Positions 1-5,616 of a DNA stretch of 12,084 nucleotides are shown here, piece after piece. A model generated the notes under the pieces. That model worked only from the letters and a program-made list of their open reading frames with translations, was not told the DNA's origin and searched no databases. How positions within the stretch are numbered: the first letter of the stretch is position 1; each line of letters opens with the position of its first letter. A program made the translations under genes and the position numbers. The DNA is from Chloroflexota bacterium. GTDB taxonomy: Bacteria; Chloroflexota; Dehalococcoidia; SM23-28-2; RBG-16-64-32. The stretch covers positions 1,545 to 13,628 of the forward strand of contig VBJS01000109.1 of assembly GCA_005880055.1 (NCBI GenBank), in the 5' to 3' direction.

Positions 1-884
1 ACCGGAAAGTCCGTGGCGTTCTGGGATACTGCCGTGGTCACGTAATAACCGATGCCCGGCACCGCATACACCGTCTCCAGCACCACGTTTCCGCTGACGA
101 TGCTTCCCAGGAGGATGCCCACCACGGTTAAGACGGGGATCAGGGCGTTCTTTAACGCATGGCGGACGACTATGACCCGCTCCTTCAACCCCTTGGCCCA
201 GGCCGTTCGCACGTAGTCCTGCCGCAAGACCTCCAGCATCTGGGAGCGGAGAAAGCGCATGATCACAGCGCCCGTGCCGAGCCCGCCGATAAGGGCTGGA
301 CCGCACATGATCTTGATATTTCGCCATGGGTCTTCCCAGATATTCGCGTAAGACGTGGCTGAGTGCGGCCCTAGCCAGTCGGGTAAGAAACTGCCACTCG
401 CATATCTTGAGGTGACCAATATTATGAGGATGGCAAGCACAAACACCGGGATGCCGAGAAGCGCGATCGAGAAGAACCTGAGCAGGTAATCGATCCAGCT
501 GTCCTGCCGGATGGCAGAGATGATACCGATCGGTAACGCCACGGTCAGAGCCACGACGATCTGCAGCAGCCCCAGCTCGATGGACGGAGCAGCTCGGCTG
601 CGGATTTCGTCCAGGACGGGGGTCTTCTGCCGCCACGAGTCGCCAAAGTCTAGCCGGACAATATCGCTCATGAAATTGAAATATTGCTTATAGAGCGGCG
701 AATCCAGGCCCAGCTCCTGCTTCGCTACTTTTTGACATTCCTCGTAGTCGCCCACCGTGCAGCCCTGCGCCCGCTGACCGACGACGTTGCTGGAATCGAT
801 ACGGAGCGCCAGGAACACCATCGAGGCGACAAGCAGCAGCACAAGGACATTGAGGAGCATGCGGCGCGCGATGTACTGCTGCAC
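1..884 (-). CDS. Peptide/nickel-type ABC transporter permease, DppB/OppB family (C-terminus off window)
   Basis: Inner-membrane permease subunit of a binding-protein-dependent peptide-type ABC importer. The first 294 codons are present and the frame runs off the left edge. I chose a GTG start at 884 because AAAAGGT lies just upstream and the N-terminus reads as a typical MQQYIARRML-type leader into the first membrane helix (about residues 9-28). A periplasmic stretch with two cysteines (C42, C50) follows, then the conserved ELGLD (57-61) and DFGDSW (79-84). Further hydrophobic segments lie near 101-125, 134-158 and 245-268. The cytoplasmic EAA-type loop, which docks on the ATPase, is visible as YVRTAWAKGL (224-233), followed by RHALKNALIPVLT (241-253). 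The family is usually about 310-340 residues, so little is missing. The substrate cannot be read from sequence. A divergent promoter lies at 993-1021. Confidence 0.93.
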   Translation of the reverse strand, partial: MQQYIARRMLLNVLVLLLVASMVFLALRIDSSNVVGQRAQGCTVGDYEECQKVAKQELGLDSPLYKQYFNFMSDIVRLDFGDSWRQKTPVLDEIRSRAAPSIELGLLQIVVALTVALPIGIISAIRQDSWIDYLLRFFSIALLGIPVFVLAILIILVTSRYASGSFLPDWLGPHSATSYANIWEDPWRNIKIMCGPALIGGLGTGAVIMRFLRSQMLEVLRQDYVRTAWAKGLKERVIVVRHALKNALIPVLTVVGILLGSIVSGNVVLETVYAVPGIGYYVTTAVSQNATDFP

Positions 885-992
885 CAGCTACCTTTTACGC
901 AAAGGGCGGTCGCAGTGTGCTGGGCGCCGCTTGAAGTAGACGATCATTTGGATAGAGGGGCGTCTTCCTACCTGGGCCGCTTTGGTGGCTTG

Positions 993-1021
993 AAATTAGC
1001 ACCGCCCCTATTGGATGTCAA
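993..1021 (-). promoter_or_regulatory. Probable sigma-70-type promoter of the permease gene
   Basis: On the minus strand, TTGACA (1021-1016) is followed after 17 bases by TAATTT (998-993), with an extended TG just before the -10. The -35 is perfect and the -10 weak (3 of 6). It points at the permease start at 884 and would give a leader of about 100 nt. Confidence 0.5.
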
Positions 1022-1103
1022 GCGAATGTTAATACCATGCGTCACCATGTTAACGAACGGGCTCCTGCCGGGGGATCCAGCGCGTCCGGCAATCAGCCCT
1101 GTT

Positions 1104-1128
1104 GGGGGAGGTGGGGTGGCGGGAAGGG
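1104..1128 (+). other. G-quadruplex motif in the intergenic region
   Basis: Four G-runs (GGGGG, GGGG, GGG, GGG) are separated by short loops of 4, 4 and 2 bases, which fits the canonical G3+N1-7 pattern on the plus strand. It lies between the two divergent promoters. Folding in the cell is unproven, and G-rich chance runs are common at this base composition. Confidence 0.4.
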
Positions 1129-1139
1129 ACATGCACGTT

Positions 1140-1171
1140 CGCGCATTTTTGCGCGCTTGCAACAGGCCTGT
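1140..1171. promoter_or_regulatory. Two adjacent palindromes upstream of the riboswitch promoter (possible operators)
   Basis: CGCGCA-TTTT-TGCGCG (1140-1155) is a perfect 6-bp inverted repeat. ACAGGCCTGT (1162-1171) is a perfect 10-bp palindrome. They sit 27-58 bases upstream of the -35 hexamer at 1198, a common place for activator or repressor sites. No known regulator is recognised. Confidence 0.25.
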
Positions 1172-1197
1172 ACGAAGCCGGCGATTGACAAAACCGC

Positions 1198-1226
1198 TTG
1201 ACAGCCTCCGGGCATCTCCATAAGAT
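1198..1226 (+). promoter_or_regulatory. Sigma-70-type promoter of the riboswitch/zinc-ribbon transcript
   Basis: A perfect -35 TTGACA (1198-1203), 17-base spacer and -10 TAAGAT (1221-1226, 4 of 6). Transcription would start near 1233, about 20 bases before the riboswitch aptamer, which is the expected arrangement for a leader RNA. A second TTGACA at 1185-1190 has no matching -10. Confidence 0.75.
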
Positions 1227-1253
1227 AGTTACGGTAGTCACAATGTTGTGGCG

Positions 1254-1371
1254 ACGCCAAATCCTTCCTCGGAAGGACCGGGGGATGAGACATGGGGTGA
1301 ATCCCCGCGATTTCGCGGGGTAGGGTCTAAAGCCCTTTCGGCCCGAACCCGGCAACTAACCTCGGCGGCGT
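1254..1371 (+). promoter_or_regulatory. Cyclic di-AMP riboswitch (ydaO-yuaA type aptamer)
   Basis: The leader aligns block by block with the ydaO aptamer as I remember it. P1 is ACGCC (1254-1258) with GGCGT (1367-1371). AAATCC (1259-1264) corresponds to GAAUCC in ydaO. A small hairpin, CCTTC/GAAGG, spans 1263-1276. ACCGGGGGATG is followed by GGGGTGAATC (1294-1303) and a perfect CCCCGCG/CGCGGGG hairpin (1303-1320). GTAGGG (1320-1325) then leads to CCCGAACCCGGCAACTAACC (1342-1361), the hallmark of this class. An internal GCCCTTTC (1332-1339) can pair with GAAAGGGC just past P1 (1374-1381), matching a loop-to-3'-tail pseudoknot known for this class. Known members of the family bind c-di-AMP and usually lower expression of potassium-transport and cell-wall genes. 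Here the only downstream gene is a small zinc-ribbon protein. Confidence 0.88.
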
Positions 1372-1373
1372 AT

Positions 1374-1416
1374 GAAAGGGCCCCAGACCATGTGCTGGTA
1401 ACGGCCTTTCGTTTTT
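1374..1416 (+). terminator. Intrinsic terminator, expression platform of the riboswitch
   Basis: GAAAGGGCCCCAG (1374-1386) pairs with CTGG...GGCCTTTC (1395-1410), with one bulged G and an inner CCAG/CTGG extension, followed by GTTTTT (1411-1416). It lies between the aptamer and the ribosome-binding site of the zinc-ribbon gene. Its 5' arm is the same stretch that can pair back into the aptamer, so the two structures compete. Confidence 0.8.
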
Positions 1417-1436
1417 CCCGCAGGGAGGTGGGCTCC

Positions 1437-1643
1437 ATGCAAACAGCACCACCGCGAAGCTGCCCGCGGTGCCAGGGCTCAATGCTTTTCGAGGAAGATT
1501 GGTATGGCGCCTACAGCACCTGCCTCTCTTGCGGCTACGTCTACGAGTTCGGCGCCACGGCCGCCCTCGAACTCGAAACTGAGGGCAACGGCGAACACCG
1601 CCAGCGCCGGCGTCAACCCTCGCACGGCAAGCTCCGGCTCTAA
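1437..1643 (+). CDS. Small zinc-ribbon protein under c-di-AMP riboswitch control
   Basis: A 68-residue protein of unknown function. The ATG at 1437 is preceded by GGGAGG (about 9 bases upstream) and comes straight after the riboswitch terminator; the open frame further upstream overlaps the riboswitch and is not used. Two CxxC knuckles, CPRC (9-12) and CLSC (29-32), spaced by 16 residues, form a zinc-ribbon signature. Between them lies an acidic-aromatic stretch (FEEDWYGAYST). The C-terminal third is polar and ends in a basic RQRRRQ...GKLRL tail, which could contact nucleic acid or a partner protein. There is no signal peptide or membrane segment. The gene is monocistronic, with terminators on both sides. 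The frame and zinc ligands are clear; the role is unknown. A link to c-di-AMP signalling is inferred only from the leader. Confidence 0.82.
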   Translation: MQTAPPRSCPRCQGSMLFEEDWYGAYSTCLSCGYVYEFGATAALELETEGNGEHRQRRRQPSHGKLRL

Positions 1644-1672
1644 CGTCCTAAAGCGAAAGGATCTACACTTCT

Positions 1673-1705
1673 GGGTGTTACCCCTGTGGCAACACCCTTT
1701 CTTTT
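1673..1705 (+). terminator. Intrinsic terminator after the zinc-ribbon gene
   Basis: GGGTGTT (1673-1679) and AACACCC (1691-1697) form a perfect 7-bp stem with an 11-base loop, followed by TTTCTTTT (1698-1705). It lies 30 bases after the stop codon and closes the riboswitch transcript as a single-gene unit. Confidence 0.85.
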
Positions 1706-1888
1706 GCCCGTTGTAACGCGCTCTCAGCCCCGGGTGTGGGAATGGTCAACGCAATATTCACCCCGCGAGGGCAACGAATACTTGCCCGCCTCTGTCAACC
1801 GGTATATTCTTGAATTGCGAGTGACTTTAGCTGCCGGAACCCAGTGGAATTGAATCGCCTCGAAGATGCCAAGGGAGGGATGGAGGAT
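1706..1888. other. Intergenic stretch before the small unknown gene
   Basis: No gene is seen here. The only promoter-like element is TATATT (1803-1808) with TTGCCC (1782-1787) at a poor 15-base spacing, so the promoter of the next gene is uncertain. A GTG at 1844 extends the next frame upstream but has no good ribosome-binding site. Confidence 0.3.
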
Positions 1889-2107
1889 ATGCTCTCTCCG
1901 GCCACGGAGACTAGCTACTCGGCGCTGCAGTTGTACTTTCTAAGGCGCCTCAACCGCCTGCTTCGGCTGCGGTCAGACCAGGGCGGGCAGTTGAACGATG
2001 ACGGCGTCCGTCTGATAGACCGGGCGGACCTGGGCGTAATGGACGAGGCGCAGAGCCTGCTCCATCGCTCCGCGTCACCTCCCTCGGGCGCCGCCGCCAA
2101 ACAGTAG
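1889..2107 (+). CDS. Small hypothetical protein
   Basis: A 72-residue protein that I cannot assign to a named family. I prefer the ATG at 1889 because AGGGAGG lies about 10 bases upstream (1872-1878). An ATG at 1880 or a GTG at 1844 (87 residues) are alternatives in the same frame. The first half contains a basic, leucine-rich amphipathic stretch (YFLRRLNRLLRLRSDQGG), followed by a short helix ending in LIDRADLGVMDEAQSLL and a low-complexity Ser/Ala/Pro tail. It is probably a soluble helical protein; there are no cysteines and no signal peptide. It is convergent with the FAH-family gene, with 22 bases between the stop codons. The ribosome-binding site and protein-like composition argue that it is real. 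Confidence 0.55.
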   Translation: MLSPATETSYSALQLYFLRRLNRLLRLRSDQGGQLNDDGVRLIDRADLGVMDEAQSLLHRSASPPSGAAAKQ

Positions 2108-2129
2108 TCGGGCTCGACTTCCCTTAAGC

Positions 2130-2906
2130 CTACCCTCGGCGCACCACCTTGTTACGCAGTACGCCGATGCCCTTAACCTCGACTTCTACCGTATCTCCAT
2201 CGTTTATCGTGGGCGTGATGCCCGGCGTACCGGTAAAGATGATGTCCCCGGCTCTCAGCGTCATCACCGGCGAGATACACTCGATCAGGGTGGCAAGCGG
2301 GTGTATCATCGCCGATGTGTTCGTCGCCTGGAGTTCCTCCCCGTTGACTCGCGTACTAATTTCCAGGTTGGCCGGGTCCAGCCCCGTGGCAATGAACGGC
2401 CCAATCGGCGAGAAGGTATCGCAGCCCTTCGCGCGCCACCACTGGAGGTCGTCCCGCTGCCAGTGCCGCGCACTCACATCGTTGCCGCACGTGTAGCCGA
2501 AGACATAGTCCAAAGCGGCGGCAGCCGCAACGGACCGGCACTCGCGACCAATTACCGCCACGAGCTCCCCTTCCGCATCCACGCGCCGGGCGCCTTCCGG
2601 AAGTACGATGACCTCCTCCGGTCCGATAACCGATGAGGCCGGCTTCAGGAAAAGCTGCGGTATGGCAGGCGCCTCTTCGGTTTTGAGCACCGCCTTCGCG
2701 CTTGTCACGTGAGACGGGTAATTGACGGCGGCAGCGAGGATGTTGGAGGGCTGTACGGGGGCGAGCAGGGTGATGTCCGAAAGCGGAAATGACTCATCAA
2801 GCAGCCTGTATTCCCCAAAAAGGTCCCCTTCCAGCGCCCTAACCCGGCCATCTTCGTAGGAGCCGTAGGCCACTCTGTCGGCGTAGCGAAAGCGTGCGAA
2901 CAGCAT
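2130..2906 (-). CDS. Fumarylacetoacetate hydrolase (FAH)-family protein
   Basis: A 258-residue cytosolic enzyme of the FAH superfamily. These metal-dependent enzymes hydrolyse, decarboxylate or isomerise 2-oxo/1,3-dioxo acids in aromatic and other catabolic routes. The metal-binding acidic residues are visible in the EGEL motif (E112, E114) and in GNDVSAR (D143). Also present are the KGCDTFSPIGP motif (160-170) and the C-terminal GDIIFTGTPG signature (220-229). The first 50 residues form a separate N-terminal domain, giving the length of the two-domain bacterial forms. The ATG at 2906 is chosen: it lies seven bases after the upstream gene's stop, while the longer frame to 3080 would run inside that gene. 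It is the second gene of an operon with the PIG-L deacetylase. The exact substrate cannot be deduced. Confidence 0.92.
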   Translation of the reverse strand: MLFARFRYADRVAYGSYEDGRVRALEGDLFGEYRLLDESFPLSDITLLAPVQPSNILAAAVNYPSHVTSAKAVLKTEEAPAIPQLFLKPASSVIGPEEVIVLPEGARRVDAEGELVAVIGRECRSVAAAAALDYVFGYTCGNDVSARHWQRDDLQWWRAKGCDTFSPIGPFIATGLDPANLEISTRVNGEELQATNTSAMIHPLATLIECISPVMTLRAGDIIFTGTPGITPTINDGDTVEVEVKGIGVLRNKVVRRG

Positions 2907-2913
2907 CTGCTCG

Positions 2914-3618
2914 TCAGAATGGAAGCTGGATACGGCGGAAGCGCTCCAGGAAGCGGCCGTCCGGTTCCGACCAAAACTGGCGAAGCCGCTGCTCTGTCTC
3001 TTCCGGGTTGCTGAACTGGCTTTTGTGCTGGCGCAGCGCCCGGAACTTGAGCTCCAGCACGCTTGAGATATCCACCTCAAAATTTACGTCAGAGGCTGTC
3101 CAAAGGTAGATTTCCTTGACGCTGAACGGCTCCAGCCCTTCCGCCAGGAGCTCCGGGAAGCTTGGCCGGTTGCGCGCAATCGGGTAAACGGCGTCTATGG
3201 CGACCTCCCCGGCGCAGCGATGGTCCGGGTGGTTGATGAACAGGTTGCGCACAATTTGGTTCGGATCGTGGCTAAAGACCGCGTACGGTTTGATGCGCCG
3301 TATGTGACGAACTACGTCGCGCATTAGGTCTCGCGTATAGGCCAACTCGCCGTCCACGTAGTCCAGGAAGAACACCTCCTTGCCGCCGGCTACCTTTACG
3401 GCCGCCCTCTGCTCATCCCGTCGCAGCGGTATCAGCTTGTCGGGCGTCATCTCTGGGTCTTCCGACCCCTTGGAGCCGTCGGTGCAAATCAAGTAGTAGA
3501 ACTCCCAGCCATCGCGGCCCCACAAAATCGCCGTTCCCGCGGCCCCGAATTCAGAATCGTCAGGGTGCGCAGACACGATGAGCGCTCGTTTGGGTTCTTC
3601 CTGATCGCCTTCCGGCAT
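2914..3618 (-). CDS. PIG-L/LmbE-family deacetylase
   Basis: A 234-residue member of the PIG-L (LmbE-like) family of zinc-dependent N-acetylglucosaminide-type deacetylases, which act on GlcNAc conjugates in, for example, mycothiol, bacillithiol and glycolipid pathways. The N-terminal zinc site AHPDD (17-21, ligands H18 and D21; D20 the usual catalytic base) and the second site NHPDH (129-133) are intact. A later HKSQ (198-201) matches the family's C-terminal pattern. The protein is full length and cytosolic. The ATG at 3618 has GGAGG nine bases upstream. It is the promoter-proximal gene of a two-gene operon with the FAH-family enzyme, divergent from lexA. Thiol biosynthesis is possible but unsupported by neighbours; many environmental paralogues have no known substrate. 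Confidence 0.93.
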   Translation of the reverse strand: MPEGDQEEPKRALIVSAHPDDSEFGAAGTAILWGRDGWEFYYLICTDGSKGSEDPEMTPDKLIPLRRDEQRAAVKVAGGKEVFFLDYVDGELAYTRDLMRDVVRHIRRIKPYAVFSHDPNQIVRNLFINHPDHRCAGEVAIDAVYPIARNRPSFPELLAEGLEPFSVKEIYLWTASDVNFEVDISSVLELKFRALRQHKSQFSNPEETEQRLRQFWSEPDGRFLERFRRIQLPF

Positions 3619-3680
3619 CCCGGTGTTCCTCCAGTGCTATTCGTGCGGTTAGGCCAGGCGGCTCGGCCGCACGTTCCCGA

Positions 3681-3710
3681 ATTGTACCGATGACAAAGCA
3701 CTATTGACAA
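3681..3710 (-). promoter_or_regulatory. Promoter of the PIG-L/FAH operon, overlapping the lexA promoter
   Basis: On the minus strand TTGTCA (3710-3705, 5 of 6) and TACAAT (3686-3681, 5 of 6) are 18 bases apart. The predicted start is near 3674, giving a leader of about 55 nt. The -35 occupies almost the same bases as the lexA -35 (3704-3709) on the other strand. Confidence 0.65.
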
Positions 3711-3732
3711 TCGAACATATGCTCCCTAGACT
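3704..3732 (+). promoter_or_regulatory. lexA promoter
   Basis: Perfect -35 TTGACA (3704-3709), 17-base spacer and -10 TAGACT (3727-3732, 4 of 6). One LexA box lies inside the spacer and the other spans the predicted start site near 3739, the classic layout for autorepression. Confidence 0.75.
3712..3725. promoter_or_regulatory. LexA box 1 (imperfect)
   Basis: CGAACATATGCTCC. The left half matches the Gram-positive type SOS box CGAAC-N4-GTTCG exactly and the right half has mismatches. It lies between the lexA -35 and -10. Its centre is 23 bp from that of box 2, about two helix turns. Confidence 0.7.
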
Positions 3733-3734
3733 TG

Positions 3735-3748
3735 CGAACATAGGTTCG
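3735..3748. promoter_or_regulatory. LexA box 2 (perfect SOS box)
   Basis: CGAACATAGGTTCG is a perfect CGAAC-N4-GTTCG palindrome, the LexA operator of Firmicutes, Actinobacteria and relatives. It overlaps the predicted lexA transcription start. Confidence 0.9.
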
Positions 3749-3799
3749 GTATCGGCACGCTGCTAGACCCGGAACGTGGCGCGCCGGCGGGAGGGAACC

Positions 3800-4441
3800 A
3801 TGAAAGATCTATCTAACAGGCAACGCCTCATTTTCGATTACATTTGCAACTTTATTGATGACCACGATTATCCGCCAAGCATTCGGCAAATCCAGGATGC
3901 CTGTGGCATCAGCTCAACTTCAGTTGTTGACTACAATTTGAGAGCTCTGGAACGGATGGGCTACATTCGCCGCGATCCAGACGTGTCTCGCGGCATCGAG
4001 ATCCTACGCGGCGGTGCTCGCCGGTCTCGGGTCGTGCCTGTTCCCATTATCGGCACCATAGCCGCCGGGCAACCGATCCCCGTCCCCTCGCCGGACACCT
4101 GGCGCTCGCATGACGGCGCGGAGACGATTGAGTTGTCGCGAGAGGAAGCGGGCGGCCGGCAGGATATGTACGCCTTGCGCGTCAAGGGCGATTCGATGAT
4201 CGACGCCAATATCGAAGACGGCGACATCGTTGTCATGGAAAGCGCCCAGACAGCGCAGGACGGCGATATGATCGCGGCGTGGCTAAAGCGGGAGCAGGAA
4301 GCCACACTTAAGAAGTTTTATCGCGAAGGGAAGCGCGTCCGTCTTCAGCCGAAGAACAAGAGCATGCAGCCCATCTACACCGATGCGGACAACGTGGAGA
4401 TCCAGGGCAAAGTCATCGGTCTTCGCCGCCTGCATCCCTGA
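3800..4441 (+). CDS. lexA: LexA repressor
   Basis: SOS-response repressor with self-cleaving protease domain, 213 residues. The ATG at 3800 is preceded by GGGAGG six bases upstream; the longer frame from 3776 adds eight basic residues and lacks a site. The N-terminal winged helix-turn-helix runs from about 1 to 70, with the LexA pattern YPPSIRQIQDACGISSTSVV and the wing RDPDVSRGIEIL. The Ala-Gly cleavage site is AAG at 88-90 (A89-G90). The catalytic serine is S132 in KGDSMID and the lysine K171 in ATLKKF. All functional residues are present, so RecA-stimulated autocleavage is expected. Two LexA boxes in its own promoter indicate autoregulation. The divergent PIG-L operon shares this promoter region. 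Confidence 0.97.
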   Translation: MKDLSNRQRLIFDYICNFIDDHDYPPSIRQIQDACGISSTSVVDYNLRALERMGYIRRDPDVSRGIEILRGGARRSRVVPVPIIGTIAAGQPIPVPSPDTWRSHDGAETIELSREEAGGRQDMYALRVKGDSMIDANIEDGDIVVMESAQTAQDGDMIAAWLKREQEATLKKFYREGKRVRLQPKNKSMQPIYTDADNVEIQGKVIGLRRLHP

Positions 4442-4488
4442 CCAGCGGGGGCCGGCAGCCCGGCTGCTCATCGGTAAGCCCGAGTCGG

Positions 4489-4494
4489 TACAAT
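4489..4494 (+). promoter_or_regulatory. Possible -10 element upstream of the OppD-type gene
   Basis: TACAAT (5 of 6) about 60 bases before the ATPase start. No convincing -35 is seen 16-18 bases upstream, so the ATPase may instead be read through from lexA, whose stop lies 113 bases before the chosen start with no clear terminator between. Confidence 0.3.
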
Positions 4495-4554
4495 GTGAGA
4501 GCGCGTACCTCCCGGCTCTAACCCCGTCGCCGGTAATTGCGTGCCGAGGACGCA

Positions 4555-5556
4555 TTGAACGAGCTCATTCTTAGCATCGAAAACCTGTCGGCAGAGTTCC
4601 TCACGCCAGAAGGGGTTGTCAACGCTGTCAACCATGTATCGCTGGAGCTGATGCGCGGCGGCACGCTGGCCATCACGGGTGAGAGCGGCTCCGGTAAGAC
4701 ATCTATTGCCCTCTGCATCCTGGACTTGTTGCCGCACCCGGGCCGTATCACAGGCGGTAGCATCCGTTTCCAGGGAGTTGATCTGTTGGGCTTGGCGCCT
4801 GAAGAGATGCGCCGAGTGCGAGGACGCCGGATCGCGATGGTCTTCCAGGACCCGAGCACTGGCCTTAATCCTGTTCTCTCCGTGGGCCAACAGGTAGAGG
4901 AGGCGATCACAACTCACCTGGACATCTCTAAGCGCGAGGCGAAGCAGCGTAGCCTTCAGGCGCTGGCGCAGGTGGGCCTGCCCGATCCGGAGGCTGTGAT
5001 CGGCCGCTACCCGTTCCAGCTCTCGGGCGGCATGGCCCAACGGGTGATGATCGCCGTCGCCACCGCGCTTGAACCAGAGGTCCTAATTCTAGACGAGCCG
5101 ACTTCAGCGTTGGACGTCACGGTTCAGGCCGCCATCCTCGAAGACCTGAAGCGGCTGCAGCAACACCAGGGCACATCGATGCTGCTGATTACTCACGACC
5201 TTGGCGTCGTCGCTCAAATGGCGGACGAGGTCATCATCCTTTATGCCGGGACGATCGCGGAGCGCGCGGCGGTGGGCCCAATCTTCCAAACACCCCTCCA
5301 CCCGTACACCTGGTCGCTGCTGGGCAGCCGTCCGCGGCCGGATCGGGACGATGGCGGCCGCCTGGCGTCAATCCGGGGCACCGCGCCGAACCTCATTGAC
5401 CTGCCGGACGAATGCCCCTTCCTGCCGCGATGCCCAAAGGCAACCAATGTCTGCCGCGCCGAACCGTCGCCTGCCCTGGTCGAAATGGCAGCCGGGCATC
5501 GCGCGGCCTGTTACAACCCCATCTACCACGAGATTAGCGGCGAGCAGGGCGATTAA
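4555..5556 (+). CDS. Oligopeptide/dipeptide ABC transporter ATPase, OppD/DppD family
   Basis: Cytoplasmic nucleotide-binding subunit of a peptide-type ABC importer, 333 residues, the usual length. I prefer the TTG at 4555 (MNELILSIENL) because GAGG lies five bases upstream; a TTG at 4537 adds six residues. Walker A is GESGSGKT (42-49), the Q-loop Q98, the ABC signature LSGGMAQR (156-163), Walker B VLILDEP (176-182) and the switch histidine H214. The C-terminal oligopeptide-transporter extension carries HPYTWSLL (249-256) and four cysteines (C287, C293, C300, C319), the arrangement reported to hold an iron-sulphur cluster in some DppD/OppD proteins. No OppF, permease or binding protein is next to it, although a DppB-type permease lies 3.7 kb upstream on the other strand. 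It may serve a transporter encoded elsewhere. Confidence 0.94.
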   Translation: MNELILSIENLSAEFLTPEGVVNAVNHVSLELMRGGTLAITGESGSGKTSIALCILDLLPHPGRITGGSIRFQGVDLLGLAPEEMRRVRGRRIAMVFQDPSTGLNPVLSVGQQVEEAITTHLDISKREAKQRSLQALAQVGLPDPEAVIGRYPFQLSGGMAQRVMIAVATALEPEVLILDEPTSALDVTVQAAILEDLKRLQQHQGTSMLLITHDLGVVAQMADEVIILYAGTIAERAAVGPIFQTPLHPYTWSLLGSRPRPDRDDGGRLASIRGTAPNLIDLPDECPFLPRCPKATNVCRAEPSPALVEMAAGHRAACYNPIYHEISGEQGD

Positions 5557-5616
5557 AGATCCGCCAGGGTCGTGGCATCGGAGGCACGAAATCAGGCGAG
5601 AGTCCGCCGCGCCGCA

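Noticed and set aside
1185..1190. Second TTGACA upstream of the riboswitch promoter
   Set aside because: No -10-like hexamer occurs 16-18 bases downstream, unlike the copy at 1198.
684..1223. A 179-codon plus-strand ORF across the permease start and its upstream region
   Set aside because: It is antisense to the permease, then runs through promoter and palindrome sequence; the product has no domain-like pattern and no ribosome-binding site.
1390..1401. Minimal ORF ATG-TGC-TGG-TAA in the terminator loop
   Set aside because: It lies within a structured terminator with no clear ribosome-binding site, and a four-codon frame is expected by chance.
1248..1436. Upstream extension of the zinc-ribbon frame
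   Set aside because: It reads through the riboswitch and its terminator. The ATG at 1437 has a strong ribosome-binding site and starts the recognisable protein.
2907..3080. Longer N-terminus for the FAH-family protein
   Set aside because: It lies wholly inside the PIG-L gene on the same strand, and the extra residues are low-complexity and not family-like.
4452..4471. GCAGC/GCTGC hairpin after lexA as a terminator
   Set aside because: The stem is five base pairs and no T-run follows, so a working intrinsic terminator is not supported.
4468..5040. A 190-codon minus-strand ORF opposite the OppD-type gene
   Set aside because: Codon-structure shadow of a gene with every ABC motif intact; the antisense product shows no domain.
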